From Darksidea phi (Eukaryota > Ascomycota > Dothideomycetes > Pleosporales > Lentitheciaceae): 64,000 bases of DNA. Numbering within the stretch: the stretch's first letter is position 1; each line of letters begins with the position of its first letter. The position numbers and the translations under genes were made by a program. This document shows positions 1 through 10,233 of this stretch, piece after piece. The stretch lies in assembly GCA_030770425.1 (NCBI GenBank), contig JASJFT010000070.1, positions 1 through 64,000 of the forward strand. The letters are read 5' to 3'. The notes under the pieces are model-generated. The model was not told the origin of the DNA. It was given only the letters and a program-made list of their open reading frames with translations, and searched no databases.

Positions 1-780
1 CGTGGCTTTTTGTGTGTAGAAAGTTGGTGAGGGTGGCCACTCGCTTAGAATGGCCACTCGCTACGTAAACACGTTATATGTATACATACTATTCATAAGT
101 CAATATGTACTAACACTCTTCTAGTTCAGCTTCACCAACTTTGCAGGTCAACATTTGGTACTACTTTTGGGAAAGACGCAGTGGCGCTATCTCCAGTTAA
201 GCGCAGTATGCGAGCTTTGAAATACTAAATTTAGAAGACACGTTCTTGCTAGATAGCCTGTACTGGATCGAACCCTCTGAACGTAACTTTTCAACGTTAA
301 GGCCAGCAGCCTATTATTGCTCCCTCACTGGCAGGTTAACGCCCTTCTCTTCCACACCAAACCATTGATGGTTTGCGCAACATGGCTTGCGCTATCCTGC
401 TAGCTTTTCGTTCTTTCTCTTGCATTTCATATAATGCTCAACAGCACCAGATCAGGTAGACACTGATGAGTAGCTTAATCAGCGGCTCAGCTTTCAGTGA
501 ACTCAGATCTCAGTGACATCATCAAAATGAGAACCTAGCGATACTGCTAGTGCAGCCACCAGTGCTTCGGAAGACTCTTGCAGCATCTTTTCAAAGTTAA
601 GCTCACTTCTCAAGGATACAAATAAATCTAAGAAGAATAATGTAACGGCGATCCGCCTTCATCTAATGACTTCCCGTTCGCGACCATCGCCGCAGCTGTC
701 GCCGTGAGAAACTATCCTTATTCTTCCCTTGCCAGATTCCACTCGATATTGTAACAACAGCAGCCAAGATCCCAAACACG
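1..780. other. Intergenic, left edge
   Basis: No supportable gene is seen. The first 80 bases contain a direct repeat of a GGCCACTCGCT-like unit. An 11-bp inverted pair lies at 20-30 and 132-142. The remainder is mixed-composition DNA that probably includes the promoter of the small gene starting at 781. Confidence 0.5.
20..142. repeat. Short inverted-repeat pair
   Basis: AAAGTTGGTGA at 20-30 is the exact reverse complement of TCACCAACTTT at 132-142, enclosing about 100 bp. This could be the ends of a small non-autonomous transposon, but no convincing target-site duplication is visible and 11 bp could arise by chance. Confidence 0.3.
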
Positions 781-1105
781 ATGGTCAATATATTATCCTG
801 CCTGCTCAAATCCGCATTCCGCCCACTCCCATCTGCAGTATGTGGCGGATTCGTCGATAATGGTTCCGAAGTCGTCAGTCACATCAAATCCTTCATGCCG
901 CATACTAGCAACTAATCTGTATAAACTGCAGCTCAACCCCGTCTCACCCAAGCGCGACCTCAACCTCGGGGGATTGGATCCACGTCAGAACTACTGTCCT
1001 GGCTTCGGGAACATTTGCTACAACGATCAGAATTGCAAGGATGTAGGGTGTAGTGGATGTATTTCAGCTCCTGAGGTTGATCCGCATCATACGATATGCT
1101 ATTGA
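781..1105 (+). CDS. Small cysteine-rich protein, candidate secreted effector
   Basis: Two exons, 781-837 and 932-1105, give a 76-residue protein. The intron 838-931 has a canonical GTATGT donor, an ACTAAT branch-like site and a CTGCAG acceptor, and the frame is kept. The ATG at 781 lies in CACGATGG, a favourable context. The N-terminus has a short hydrophobic stretch (ILSCLL), which would be a weak signal peptide, and a KR dipeptide near residue 26 could be a Kex2 site. The C-terminal half holds six cysteines in about 35 residues (YCPG, NICY, QNCK, VGCSGC, TICY), a spacing that suggests a disulfide-rich fold. I do not recognise the family. An alternative start at 842 would lack any signal-like sequence. 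Function is unknown; an effector or antimicrobial role is inference only. Confidence 0.5.
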
Positions 1106-1492
1106 TTGGGAAGATTGAGGGCGCAAGGGTGGGGAGTGGGGGTGGGAGCAGGCAGGAGTGACACTATTGAACAATTCCCTCATCTTTAATAGGGGTAAAT
1201 TGTCTCTTTTGCCCTTATCATTGGGCTCGGCAGCTGGCCTATATAGAGCTCAGTAACCAGCTAATATCAAGCTTAGTTGCTGGCCTATATCAAGCTTAGT
1301 ATTAGGCCTAGTTTTAGGCCTAGTAGTAGATCTACGTATAACTCGCTCCGCTTTCCAATTTCCGTTTACGAGTAATTATGTTATACTTGTATAACAAATA
1401 CACTTTTCTTAATACAAGCTTTACTCTGTAATACGTTATGGAAAAGCAGTCTTTTTGGGTAAAGTTGAAACCAGCGCTTAAAACTGTATATT
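1106..1492. repeat. Repetitive AT-rich intergenic spacer
   Basis: At about 1230-1330 there are several imperfect direct copies of CTGGCCTATATCAAGCTTAG-like and TTAGGCCTAG-like units, followed by AT-rich DNA with TATAAC palindromes. No coding potential is seen. It probably contains the 3' end of the diterpene cyclase transcript and degenerate repeat DNA. Confidence 0.4.
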
Positions 1493-4400
1493 CTAACGCT
1501 CTATCTTCCTATTAAGGGACTTCATTGGTGGCGACATATCCCTGGTGAGATAGATCTCCCCAAATAAATTCGTAACGTGGAAAAATAACATCACGGAATC
1601 CATAACGCTCGCGCTTACCTCGCTTCGCAACTCCGCAAGCGCAGCATCTACCGACTTGCGCTTGTATTCCACAATCTCCAGCATCTCTTTCTTCGCCCGC
1701 TGGATTCTGGCATCAAGGCCATCATCCTCGCTGCCTCCGTCAAATTCTGGAAAATCAATACTGTTCAAATTCCCCTCCTTCCTATCCCTCTCCACAGACC
1801 CAAAATCATTCTGCTGTCGACACATAGCCGCCAGCCTCCTGCACGCGTCTTCAAGCACGTACTTCGTCTTCGCCCCACGGAATAAATTAACAGGCGGCTT
1901 TCCACTTGGCGTCGTTTGCGCTTGCGCGCCGTGCATCAGACACAGGTAGAACACGAAAGAGTACGGGCAGCTCGTGTGGTCGGCGGACGTTGTGTGCACC
2001 CAGAGGTAGTAGGTGGTCTTCGGGAGGATGCCGTGGGAGAGCAGGGTGCAGTCTACGATTTGTGTTATGTGGGCTTGAAGGAAGGTGCGCAGGGAGGAGG
2101 AGAGCCAGTTTTGGAGGTAGGAGGGGCTGAGGAGGACAAGGGGGTGGCGGAGGATGTGTGTTGCAAAGGCGACGAGCGTGGCTTCGAGGCTGGCTAGGTG
2201 CGTTTCAAGAGACGAGTCATCCTTGGATGAATCCTTGACGATGGGTGGCTTTGAATCTCCATTCGTAGTTGGGGAAGTATCGTGGGAGGCGGCGCCATTT
2301 GGCATAGTACCGTTCGCAGCGTCTGCTTTCGCTCTTTTGCGCGTTCCGTTCGCGACCTCTTCCCCATTCCGCTTCTCTCCTCTTTGACTCGCAGAAATGA
2401 TAGCGCGATCGATGGCCCGACGCACATCATCCAAGTTCTCGGACAATTTCTCCGTAACGAAGCTCTCCATGTACAAATCCGTCTGGTAATTTAGCATGGA
2501 GATAAGCATCATCTCCCACAGCACTGCCATTGAGACCCTGGTATTGTGCTGGTGGTTGCATCCGATCCACGTGAACGGGATAAACTTCAAGTATTTGTGT
2601 GCTTCCGCGGAGCCAAGTTCGGGGAATATGCTGTGTTGCATATTCTGGAGCAAGGGGACGAAGTAGGAGCTTTGTGTTAGGTAGGCTTCTACCTTTTGCG
2701 GGTGGTTGGAGAATGTGGGAAGACTGGAGAAGAACTGGACTTGTTTGTCGATACTCATTGTCTGTGTTGCGCTCTGGTCGGGAACCGGGAGGTTGGCGGC
2801 CGCGAGACAGTATGCATAGCACAAATTGCTAGACGAATACGCCACCTTCTCGATCCACAAATAATCTCCATGTGTCCACAGATGCTGCCGCTCGAGAAGA
2901 TAAATCTTGCCTTTCGCGAGGCAGGATATGCCTGGTGCTTTGACGGAGCTTGGCCATGGGAGCACCAGCAAAGAAGATAGCGCGAGAGTGGCGTACGCTG
3001 TTACTTCGTGCTTGGACGACCAAGATCCTTCTTCTTCTTGGTGCTCGACGATATGGATGTACATATCCAGCAACGTCGCTCTCATGGAACATGACAAGCT
3101 AGCCATGTCGATACTTGGGTCAAGTTGCTTGTCTTCGTACACCTTGATGAACCGCGTGAAGGCTTGCGCCAGGAGCATGATAGAGTAATAGACTGATGTA
3201 TTCTTATTGCAGTTAGTAGGCTGTCCAACTGGGATGAGGTATCATTTACCCATTTATCCTGAGTTCTACCATTCCGCCATGCATCATCAAGAAATGCAGC
3301 GCATTTGGCAATTTGGTGAGTATGCTTTTTGAGATCATTTGATTGGAGGAGACAGGCTAGTACATTGCAGTTTGCGCTGAAACTGGGGTTTCTTTCCCCG
3401 GGATAAGTAATGAAGTAGCTGCCTTTCTCGAAGTTGGCGAGCATGGGCTCGTAATTTGCTTCTTGATTCAACATGCGGAGAGCGAGGAGGGTTTTGGCGG
3501 TGTCGTCTGCGTCTGGAAGGCAGCCTGGTGCTTGTGTACGTTAGCGTGCTTCCCGCTATTATAGTCCGAGGGAAAATTACCAAAACCCACCAACCAATCT
3601 TGGTCTTGCATTGTTTTATTTAAGAAATATGTAATATTGGTTAAATTATCCTCACCACAATCCTTGGCCGAGAATGACGTCAGGATGAGGGTTGTAGTGA
3701 CCTGTCGGCAGCATTAGTTAGATTAGACCTTAAAGTTAAATGTGCGAGGTCATGCTAACTCACCCATGCCAGTTCGAATATCGGTGTTGGATATGCAGAG
3801 GGAACCCCGCCTTTGAGGCCCCCATCATCTGAGCGGTTCATAACAATACGAAGGTAAGCCTCAGCTTCGTCATCCCAAATCGAAGCATGTATCAGGTACG
3901 CCGCAGTAGAAGCCGGTGAGTTGAGCATAGATCCATTGGGTAGCTTGTGATGCTTGATCGAGTCGAAGTCCAGAGTACCAATGAACGCCTCTAGCGAGTG
4001 AAGAAGGGTCGTCTGTGCCTTTCCCTGAAGAGCCTTGCCAAAATGTGCAAGTTTCGCTTCTCCGAGCTTTGTGATTTCTTGTAGACCGGGGAATTCGAAA
4101 GATATTCCCTCTTTCCCTAACAACCGGAGGATTCCAGGGACGAGAATTTCCAGTCCTACACGATCGGTTGAATGGATGTCCCATTCTTTGATCATACTGC
4201 GGAGTGCGCTTTCAGCTCTGGAGCATCGTCCTTCTACGTTAGATGCTTTTTCACTGCTATTGCGGGAGTGGTTTTTCAGCGCGAGCAATGCGGCCAGAGT
4301 ATTCAAGATGCCGTCCGTAATTGACGAGTATGATGGCCATGAGCCATCGGGTAGTTGTGTCTCCAGTAAATAGTGGAATGCTTCGGGGAAGAGGTATTCG

Positions 4401-4540
4401 GTCCTATCATCGATATTGTGCTGGATCATTGAAACCCATGCTGTATCATAGACCGCGGAAGAGAATGATCCAGAGTAATTCGACAAAGACTGAACGAGTT
4501 TGAAAGCTTGCTGCCCAAGAGATTGCTCTGAATGTGGCAT
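1493..4540 (-). CDS. Fungal diterpene cyclase, CPS/KS type
   Basis: Four exons (4540-3764, 3701-3581, 3530-3250, 3202-1493) give 962 residues, normal for fungal bifunctional copalyl diphosphate/ent-kaurene synthases. The beta-gamma domains come first (VYDTAW near residue 30, DGSWPS). The class II DXDD motif is DADD at residues 306-309 (bases 3502-3513), which would protonate GGPP to a copalyl-type diphosphate. The C-terminal alpha domain has the Mg2+-binding NDFGSVERD (858-866) but DLYME (635-639) where fungal enzymes usually carry DEFxE, so the second acidic residue is lost. A low-complexity charged linker (about residues 660-730) interrupts the alpha domain. The start at 4540 fits family length; an in-frame ATG at 4636 would add 32 residues. 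It is transcribed divergently from the P450 at 5798. The class is clear; the product (kaurene, pimarane, labdane and so on) cannot be read from sequence. Confidence 0.92.
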
Positions 4541-4701
4541 CGTGAAAGCCTTTGGTGAAGTGGAACAAATGAGGGTGTGATGGCTGTAATATGGATCGTA
4601 TACTGTAGGGCTGTAAGGCACAGTCGCCCCAACCACAGAATGGGAAACAGCTGAACTGCAATAGCTTCACAAGGCACACCAACCTTACTTGGCATTACCC
4701 A

Positions 4702-4708
4702 ATTTATA
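4702..4708 (-). promoter_or_regulatory. Possible TATA box of the diterpene cyclase
   Basis: On the minus strand this reads TATAAAT, about 160 bases upstream of the chosen ATG at 4540. The distance would leave a 5' leader of about 130 bases. It lies between the gene and the MITE. Confidence 0.4.
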
Positions 4709-4878
4709 AAACCCGGTTTTCTTGTTCCACAACTTAATGTGCTCAAGCTGCACCTGATGCATACAATCAGCAGAGGCGCGTGGAAGTACACTCAGTGCAT
4801 CCTTCAAACGCAAGGGTTTAGATGGTCCTTCGCGAAAAGAGATCTGCCCCCGTCGAAAGAACACGTCACAACACCATA

Positions 4879-5128
4879 CTGTGGTATCCGGCATAAGTAG
4901 TGTACATGGCCCGCGCACGAACAGGGGCCTCCACAACCTCAAAAGATTACTCTTCTCTACAACCACAACTAGTAAATTAATAATAAGTTATAGAAGATAC
5001 TCTTAGTTAAAGACCTCTTATAACTGAGTATTCTTAAATTTCTATGGTAAAATTCAAGCTGTAGACCACCTTGTACGGTCCCTTGTCACCGCATAGACCA
5101 TGTACACTACTTATGCCTGATACCACAG
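4879..5128. mobile_element. MITE with Tc1/mariner-like ends
   Basis: A 250-bp non-coding element. The left terminus 4879-4909 and right terminus 5098-5128 are 31-bp inverted repeats differing at one base, starting CTGTGGTATC and ending GATACCACAG, with weaker symmetry continuing inward. TA dinucleotides flank both ends (4877-4878 and 5129-5130), the duplication expected of Tc1/mariner elements. The interior is AT-rich and has no ORF. It sits in the shared promoter region between the diterpene cyclase and the first P450, upstream of the putative TATA box. Confidence 0.8.
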
Positions 5129-5733
5129 TAAGCCCCTGCTGAAGGTAGACCGTTGCGACTAATGCAAGCTATTACCGGGAATAACTGTGTATGCATCTTC
5201 GGGAACCGAAAATTTTAATTGCAAGGCAAAGACGTTGAACAAGTTCAAGTCCGGACATGGTACCCCATGATCGCGCTAGTCTAAGTAGGGCAACTGATTG
5301 ATAACTGAGAGTGAACGCTGCACGAAAAGCCGCCCTGTACTTATTTTCTGGGATTTTGGTAGTATATGTGGTACAACGGTCGGAACCTGTTTTAGTGGAT
5401 GAGACCACATAGCAGCCCCACCGCGCGGTTATATCACTGTCGATCAATATTGCCAACCACTCCACCGGCTTGCTCATAGATTACGCCCAATGATAGGACA
5501 CAAGTCCGTTTCGCCTCGGCCATACTCCGTCGTCGCCTGCATATGCATGTAAGACACGTACAATACGTCAAAGTCGCATACTCAGACCAAGCGCCTTGTA
5601 TATGATATGTAGGGCTGATTGTGCCGATTGGCTAATATCGATATGCTAGACCCAGGGAACCGCCCACCCATTAGCTGCACTTCACCACGTGATGAGAGAT
5701 GCCTGTTGGTGGTTGCTGCTGATCACGGCACGT

Positions 5734-5741
5734 TATAAATA
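5734..5741 (+). promoter_or_regulatory. TATA box of P450 gene
   Basis: TATAAATA lies 57 bases upstream of the ATG at 5798, leaving a short leader. A CACGTG E-box occurs about 45 bases further upstream (near 5688). The intergenic region 4541-5797 otherwise contains the MITE and no gene. Confidence 0.6.
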
Positions 5742-5797
5742 AACACCCATCTACGAATTCTCGAGCTCCTCGACGATACTGCAGTCCACGAGTCATT

Positions 5798-7551
5798 ATG
5801 GAGCTTTTCTCTTCTGCTGTTCCATTGCTTACTGATATTCTTTACAGAATCACTGCGACGGAAATCCTTACACTTGGCTTTGGGATCTTGCTCGTAGTTT
5901 CGTCGTACCTGAACCGGGTTCCGGTCGCCGCTCCCTTCGCTGGATATCGATCATGGTTTGAGCCGACCTTTTTGGTCAGGCTGCGGTTTCTCACGAATGC
6001 TAAAAGCATTCTGACCAGCGGATACGAAAAAGTCAGTAAAAATAACCCTGTGAAATCTGCGTTTAAACTATCATCTGACGGCTAGAAGTACAAAAATGGA
6101 ATGTACTACGTCCGCAGAATCGACGGCGATACTCTGATTCTGTCCAACAAATATCTCGAAGAGCTTCGCCTGGTTCCCAACACGGTCTTGAGCAATGCCC
6201 ATGCACAGTACCAAGTACGCTTAAAGTGCTACCAAGAACACGGTATTATGCTCATAAACTTGTGTAGAATATTCTGGGCAAATACACGTATGCTTCGGTA
6301 GTGCTACACAGCACCCTTCACACACGCGTTCTCCTACAGCAGCTCACCCCGAGGCTTAGCTTCTACACGTTGCGCTCGAAAGCTGCGTTCGACCATGCAT
6401 TGTACGATTTGATGCCCCGCTCCACGGGTAAAAAAAGCTAGATTCTCCTATGTATATTCAATACTAACACATGGGCTAGATTGGGTGGAAGTGGATATCC
6501 AATCCGTCGCGCGGAATATCGTTGCTCGAATGACGGGTGCCGTTTTCCTCGGTTCTGCAGCCTCCCGGAACGAAGAGTGGTTGAACATCAGTATCCAGTA
6601 CCCGATGGACACCTTCCAGACCGCCTTTCAACTGCGCATGTTCCCTAATTTTATGCATCCTCTGCTGGCGAGATTACTTCCCTCACGTTACAGGCTCCAG
6701 GACCATCGCAGAAGAGCTGAATGTATAATCAAATCGCTAATAACCGAGCACCAGAAAAAAGTGGAAGAGGGTGTCGAGACCGAAGAAACGCTTCTTGGCT
6801 GGATGATGGACAATGCGGTGGGTACGGAAGGAGAACTTGAAGAGATGAAGTGTAGGCAGCTTGTCTTGACGCTGGCTTCCATCCATACGACTGCGCTTGC
6901 CCTCAGTCACGCCTTTTACGACCTCTGTGCCCATCCGGAATACGTCGAACCTTTGCGCGAGGAGATTGAAAGCGTCTCTAAAATGTTTCAAGGCGCCGAC
7001 TTCGTCCGCCACGGCCTCCAGCGCCTTGAGAAGATGGATTCTTTTATGGTGGAGTCCCAGCGCTTCCACCCCCCTGTCCTGAGCAAGTAAACCCTTATCG
7101 AGAAATTCATCCCGAACGCCCCGCTAATACTGATGCAGTGTCGCCTCAGCGCGTCGCCATGAAGCCCATTGACCTCCATGACGGCACACGCGTCCCCTGC
7201 GGAACCCGAATTGCCTTCCCCTCCGCCGCCATTCTCATGGATGAGGCAGTGACACCCAACCCCTCCGTCTTCGACGGCTTCCGCTCGTATCGCAAGCGGC
7301 AGCTCCCCAGCGAGAAGCACCATCATCTGTGGGTGCAGACAGGTAAAGAGAACCTCGCCTTTGGGCACGGCAAGCAGGCATGCCCTGGCCGGCACTTCGC
7401 TGCGGCGGAGATCAAAGTCGTGCTGTCACGAATTATCAGCGAGTACGACATCATGTACTGGCGCGGGCAAGTACGCCCCAAAACGTTTTACTTGGACGAG
7501 AATGTGTTTCCGGATCCGACGGCGAAGCTGCATTTCCGGCACAGGGGGTGA
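5798..7551 (+). CDS. Cytochrome P450, diterpenoid-type (P450-4/P450-1-like)
   Basis: Five exons (5798-6031, 6086-6214, 6268-6427, 6480-7082, 7139-7551) give 512 residues. It has an N-terminal membrane anchor (about residues 22-40), an I-helix with IHTT in place of the usual acidic pair (common in fungal terpenoid P450s), ESQR as the ExxR motif, and the heme loop FGHGKQACPG with axial Cys457. Overall it resembles the fungal membrane P450s that oxidise diterpenes such as ent-kaurene. The stop codon in the first reading frame (6083-6085) is intronic: the intron 6032-6085 has an atypical GTCAGT donor and restores the expected GYEK-KYKNGM junction. The last intron, 7083-7138, appears to use a GC donor (GCAAGT); the nearby GT site at 7087 breaks the frame. 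Probably ER-bound, oxidising the product of the neighbouring cyclase (inference from divergent arrangement). Confidence 0.88.
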
Positions 7552-8009
7552 AGATTGTCAAACGTGAAAGGTATCGTAACGTAAATACATCTTAGCCTTG
7601 CGTAATTTGATCTTCCACGATTCAGCTGTCAGTGATGTGTTTGTGTGCATGCGATTGGCAAAATACCCCGCCGCGATTACTGCACGCTGCAGCCCGCAGG
7701 CTGCAGCTTACTACCCGGATCTTCTACGCCACACCTAATCTCGCGTCGGTCTCCGAGTAATTTGCTTTGCTGTACCAAAAACCTCCCCGATATTCAGAGT
7801 AATATCGAGATGGCAAATTACCTGGCATGCGTCAATTGCCAAAGCCCGAGTTACTGGCCAGGTTTTGGCGGTAAAATACCCCGCTTAAGGAAAATTCGGC
7901 TCTGCGAGGCTACCCGGGAAGGAACAAAGGGAGACTGGGCTGATTCGTGATTATTCTAACTTATCCTCACATAGGCATCCTCCCTCTGCGAGATTCGAGA
8001 TTACCTCAT
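7552..8009. other. Convergent intergenic region with small palindromes
   Basis: This lies between the 3' ends of two P450 genes. It contains imperfect palindromes, for example CGATATT-N5-TAATATCG near 7786, and a repeated AAAATACCCCGC motif (near 7659 and 7873). No gene is supported; the 101-codon ORF at 7645 has no recognisable features. Confidence 0.4.
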
Positions 8010-9664
8010 CTAGCCTTGTCGATTGGTTAATTCCATCGCTGTCACACCCTCGCGCCGCTTCAGGCGTACCTCGAACGGCTGTCTTTCCACAACCGTGAAG
8101 GTCCTCTGCTGATCCCACTGTAACCTTCCAGCCTCGGTATCGGCAGGCAGCAAGTCAAACCTCCATACCAACCGAGCCAAGATAAGCCGCATCTCAGCCC
8201 ATGCAAGCAGTCTTCCAATGCAGGACCGCGGACCGACCCCAAAAGGCTGAATAGCATTCTGTTGATCCATTTCGAACTCAGGACCCTTGTCGTCGAGCCA
8301 TCGTTCCGGACGGAATGCATCAGGATCATACCACAGCTTTGGAGACCGCGACACCGTCAATGAATGCACGTTGACGAATACCCCCTCTGGCAATCGCTCT
8401 CCGCAGACCATGCCACCTCCTGGTGGTACTATGCGTGGTGCTCCAACCGGCCTGTTCTGATTTAGTCACATGTGAATAGCTGTGTGAGGGTTGTACATCT
8501 TACGTTGGGTTGCACATGCGAAGACCTTCGTTGAGGACAGCTTTGAGATACGGCAGGTCCTTGAGAGCGGAGAGGGTGAAGTCGTCTTCACTTTTGAACG
8601 CTTTCCGAATCTCGGCAGCAAGCAATGCCATCTTGTCAGGATTCCGGACTAGATGGTTCGTCGTGCCGCTTAGCACGGTGATACTAGTCTCGCTACCCGC
8701 GACGATGAGGACACTGGATGTAGCTAGCATTTCTGGGTATGAAAGCCCGTCCACCCCTTCCTCGTCCCGTTTGATCATGGAGATTAGATCAGGTCTGTCT
8801 TTCTCGAGGTTCAAGCGGCGATTGATCTTGTCTACCGACATTTTCCAATGTTCCATTCCCTTCTTTATCACGGTCTTGGGTATAGCGAAACTCATGAGCC
8901 AGTTGAGGGCTGGATAGTATCTTAGAGTGACTCTGTACGTGGCTGCCCTAAGAGACGTAAAGATCATAGAGCACCATGGGTGGTGCTGGGAGCTTTCCAG
9001 GCATCCAAACGGCTCTCCGAAGCCCAGGTCCCCAATTTCATCGAAGACGACAAAGCTGAGCCAACGCATAATGTCGACGATGGCTCCTTCGCCGCTTGAC
9101 GAAGCCAGCTTGTCGAGCTTGGAGATGAACAGCCGAACATGGGACAGAATGATGGGTTCCTGCATGCGCAATGCCTTTTCAGTAAAGGCCGGATCCATGG
9201 CCCTGCGAAAGCGCGAATGGAGCTTGATATCTAGTGCGTTTAAAACAGACGGTGGCCGCCCTTTGGCCGCACCATGCCAGAGCGCGCTCTTGGGAAACGC
9301 CGGACGGCCAGGCACATTCACGTATATGTCCTGCCATGCTTCGGGTCGCGCAAATGAAACCTCATCGGGTGCGATGCGCACTATGTCGCCGTAACGCGTA
9401 TGTAGGTCCTGGACATCGGTGTGCAGCCATCCGGACCAGAGTGAGAAGATGTAGCTAAATCGCGTCGCAGCCCACCGCTTCGGCCCAGGATACTTTGATA
9501 GGGGGTGGAAGTATATGTTATAGATGGCATAGCTGAGGAGGTACTGGGGTCATTCGTCAGCGCTGAGCCAGACAGGTCCAGACTCTGCGTACCGCAATAA
9601 AGGCAGCTGTCATTCCAAACAGTTTGACGGTAAAGTCTTGGAAGATGGCGTTGAGAAGCGTCAT
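8010..9664 (-). CDS. Cytochrome P450, isotrichodermin hydroxylase-like
   Basis: Three exons (9664-9593, 9543-8504, 8451-8010) give 517 residues. The N-terminus is a short membrane anchor followed by YFHPLSKYPGP, the proline-rich hinge typical of fungal P450s. The I-helix carries AGSET, the ExxR motif is EGLR, and the heme loop is FGVGPRSCIG with axial Cys448. The pattern fits the CYP65-like group that includes isotrichodermin C-15 hydroxylase, whose members act in many secondary-metabolite clusters. Both introns are 49-52 bp with GT-AG borders; in the second, the acceptor at 8452 rather than the earlier CAG keeps the frame. It is divergent from the FAD oxidase at 10234 and shares its promoter region with the 31-bp repeats. 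Likely a tailoring oxidase; substrate unknown. Confidence 0.9.
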
Positions 9665-10233
9665 TTTGGAAACTGCGGCTACGGCCTTGCTGACCTGAAG
9701 AATGGTGTGGCACTGAAGAGAAGCCGAGAAATTGAAAGTGAGAAGGTGGTGACAGTGCGCCCGGCTGCCTAACGGTTGGTGTTGGGGGCGTGGGGCGTGG
9801 GGCGACGACTCGTGGGCCCCTGCGCGGACCTCTGCATGACTCGGTCGACCCTCGGGTACTTACCGTGTTTGTGCGGCGCAGGTGAATTGGCATACGCACC
9901 TGTGCGGCGCAGGTTAATTTGCATACGCACCTGTGCGGCGCTGGTTAAATGCCATACGCACCTGTGCGGCACGACTATATCGAACGACTTCCTAGATTAG
10001 GACGGTGACACATGGCAGGTCAATCGCCTGCAATTTATATCCTTGGTCGACCGTTGCCCCTCTGCAGAGACGCTGTCGAATGCCTTACGTAGCGCTGCAT
10101 TCTCGGTCGTGCATACAACCCAGCCGTGGGTTCTGCAGCCATGGACCGGCTGCTACAGCAATTATTATCTACACTCTCCGTGATGTGTGAGTGATGGATG
10201 AATAGACTTTTCGCTCTATCTTCTCGATAGAAC
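9665..10233. promoter_or_regulatory. Divergent promoter region between P450 and FAD oxidase
   Basis: A 569-bp head-to-head region contains the leaders and promoters of the P450 (-) and the FAD-linked oxidase (+). Its outstanding content is the 31-bp tandem repeat at 9871-9972. No clear TATA box was identified for either gene. Confidence 0.55.
9871..9972. repeat. 31-bp tandem repeat, 3.3 copies
   Basis: Three consecutive 31-bp units at 9871-9901, 9902-9932 and 9933-9963, each starting GTGCGGCGC and ending CATACGCACCT, followed by a partial unit. Each unit has GTGCG at one end and CGCAC at the other, so it can form a hairpin or offer a dyad to a dimeric regulator. Copies differ mainly in the AT-rich middle, while the GC-rich flanks are conserved. 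Confidence 0.8.

Noticed and set aside
240..270. Possible tRNA T-loop (GGATCGAACC on plus, GGTTCGATCC on minus)
   Set aside because: The flanking bases do not pair as a T stem, and no acceptor or anticodon stem is found.
1656..2494. Plus-strand ORFs overlapping the diterpene cyclase
   Set aside because: They are antisense shadows of the cyclase coding sequence.
6032..6085. Premature stop in the first P450, suggesting a pseudogene
   Set aside because: The stop lies inside a 54-bp intron; removing it restores the expected sequence and the rest of the gene is intact.
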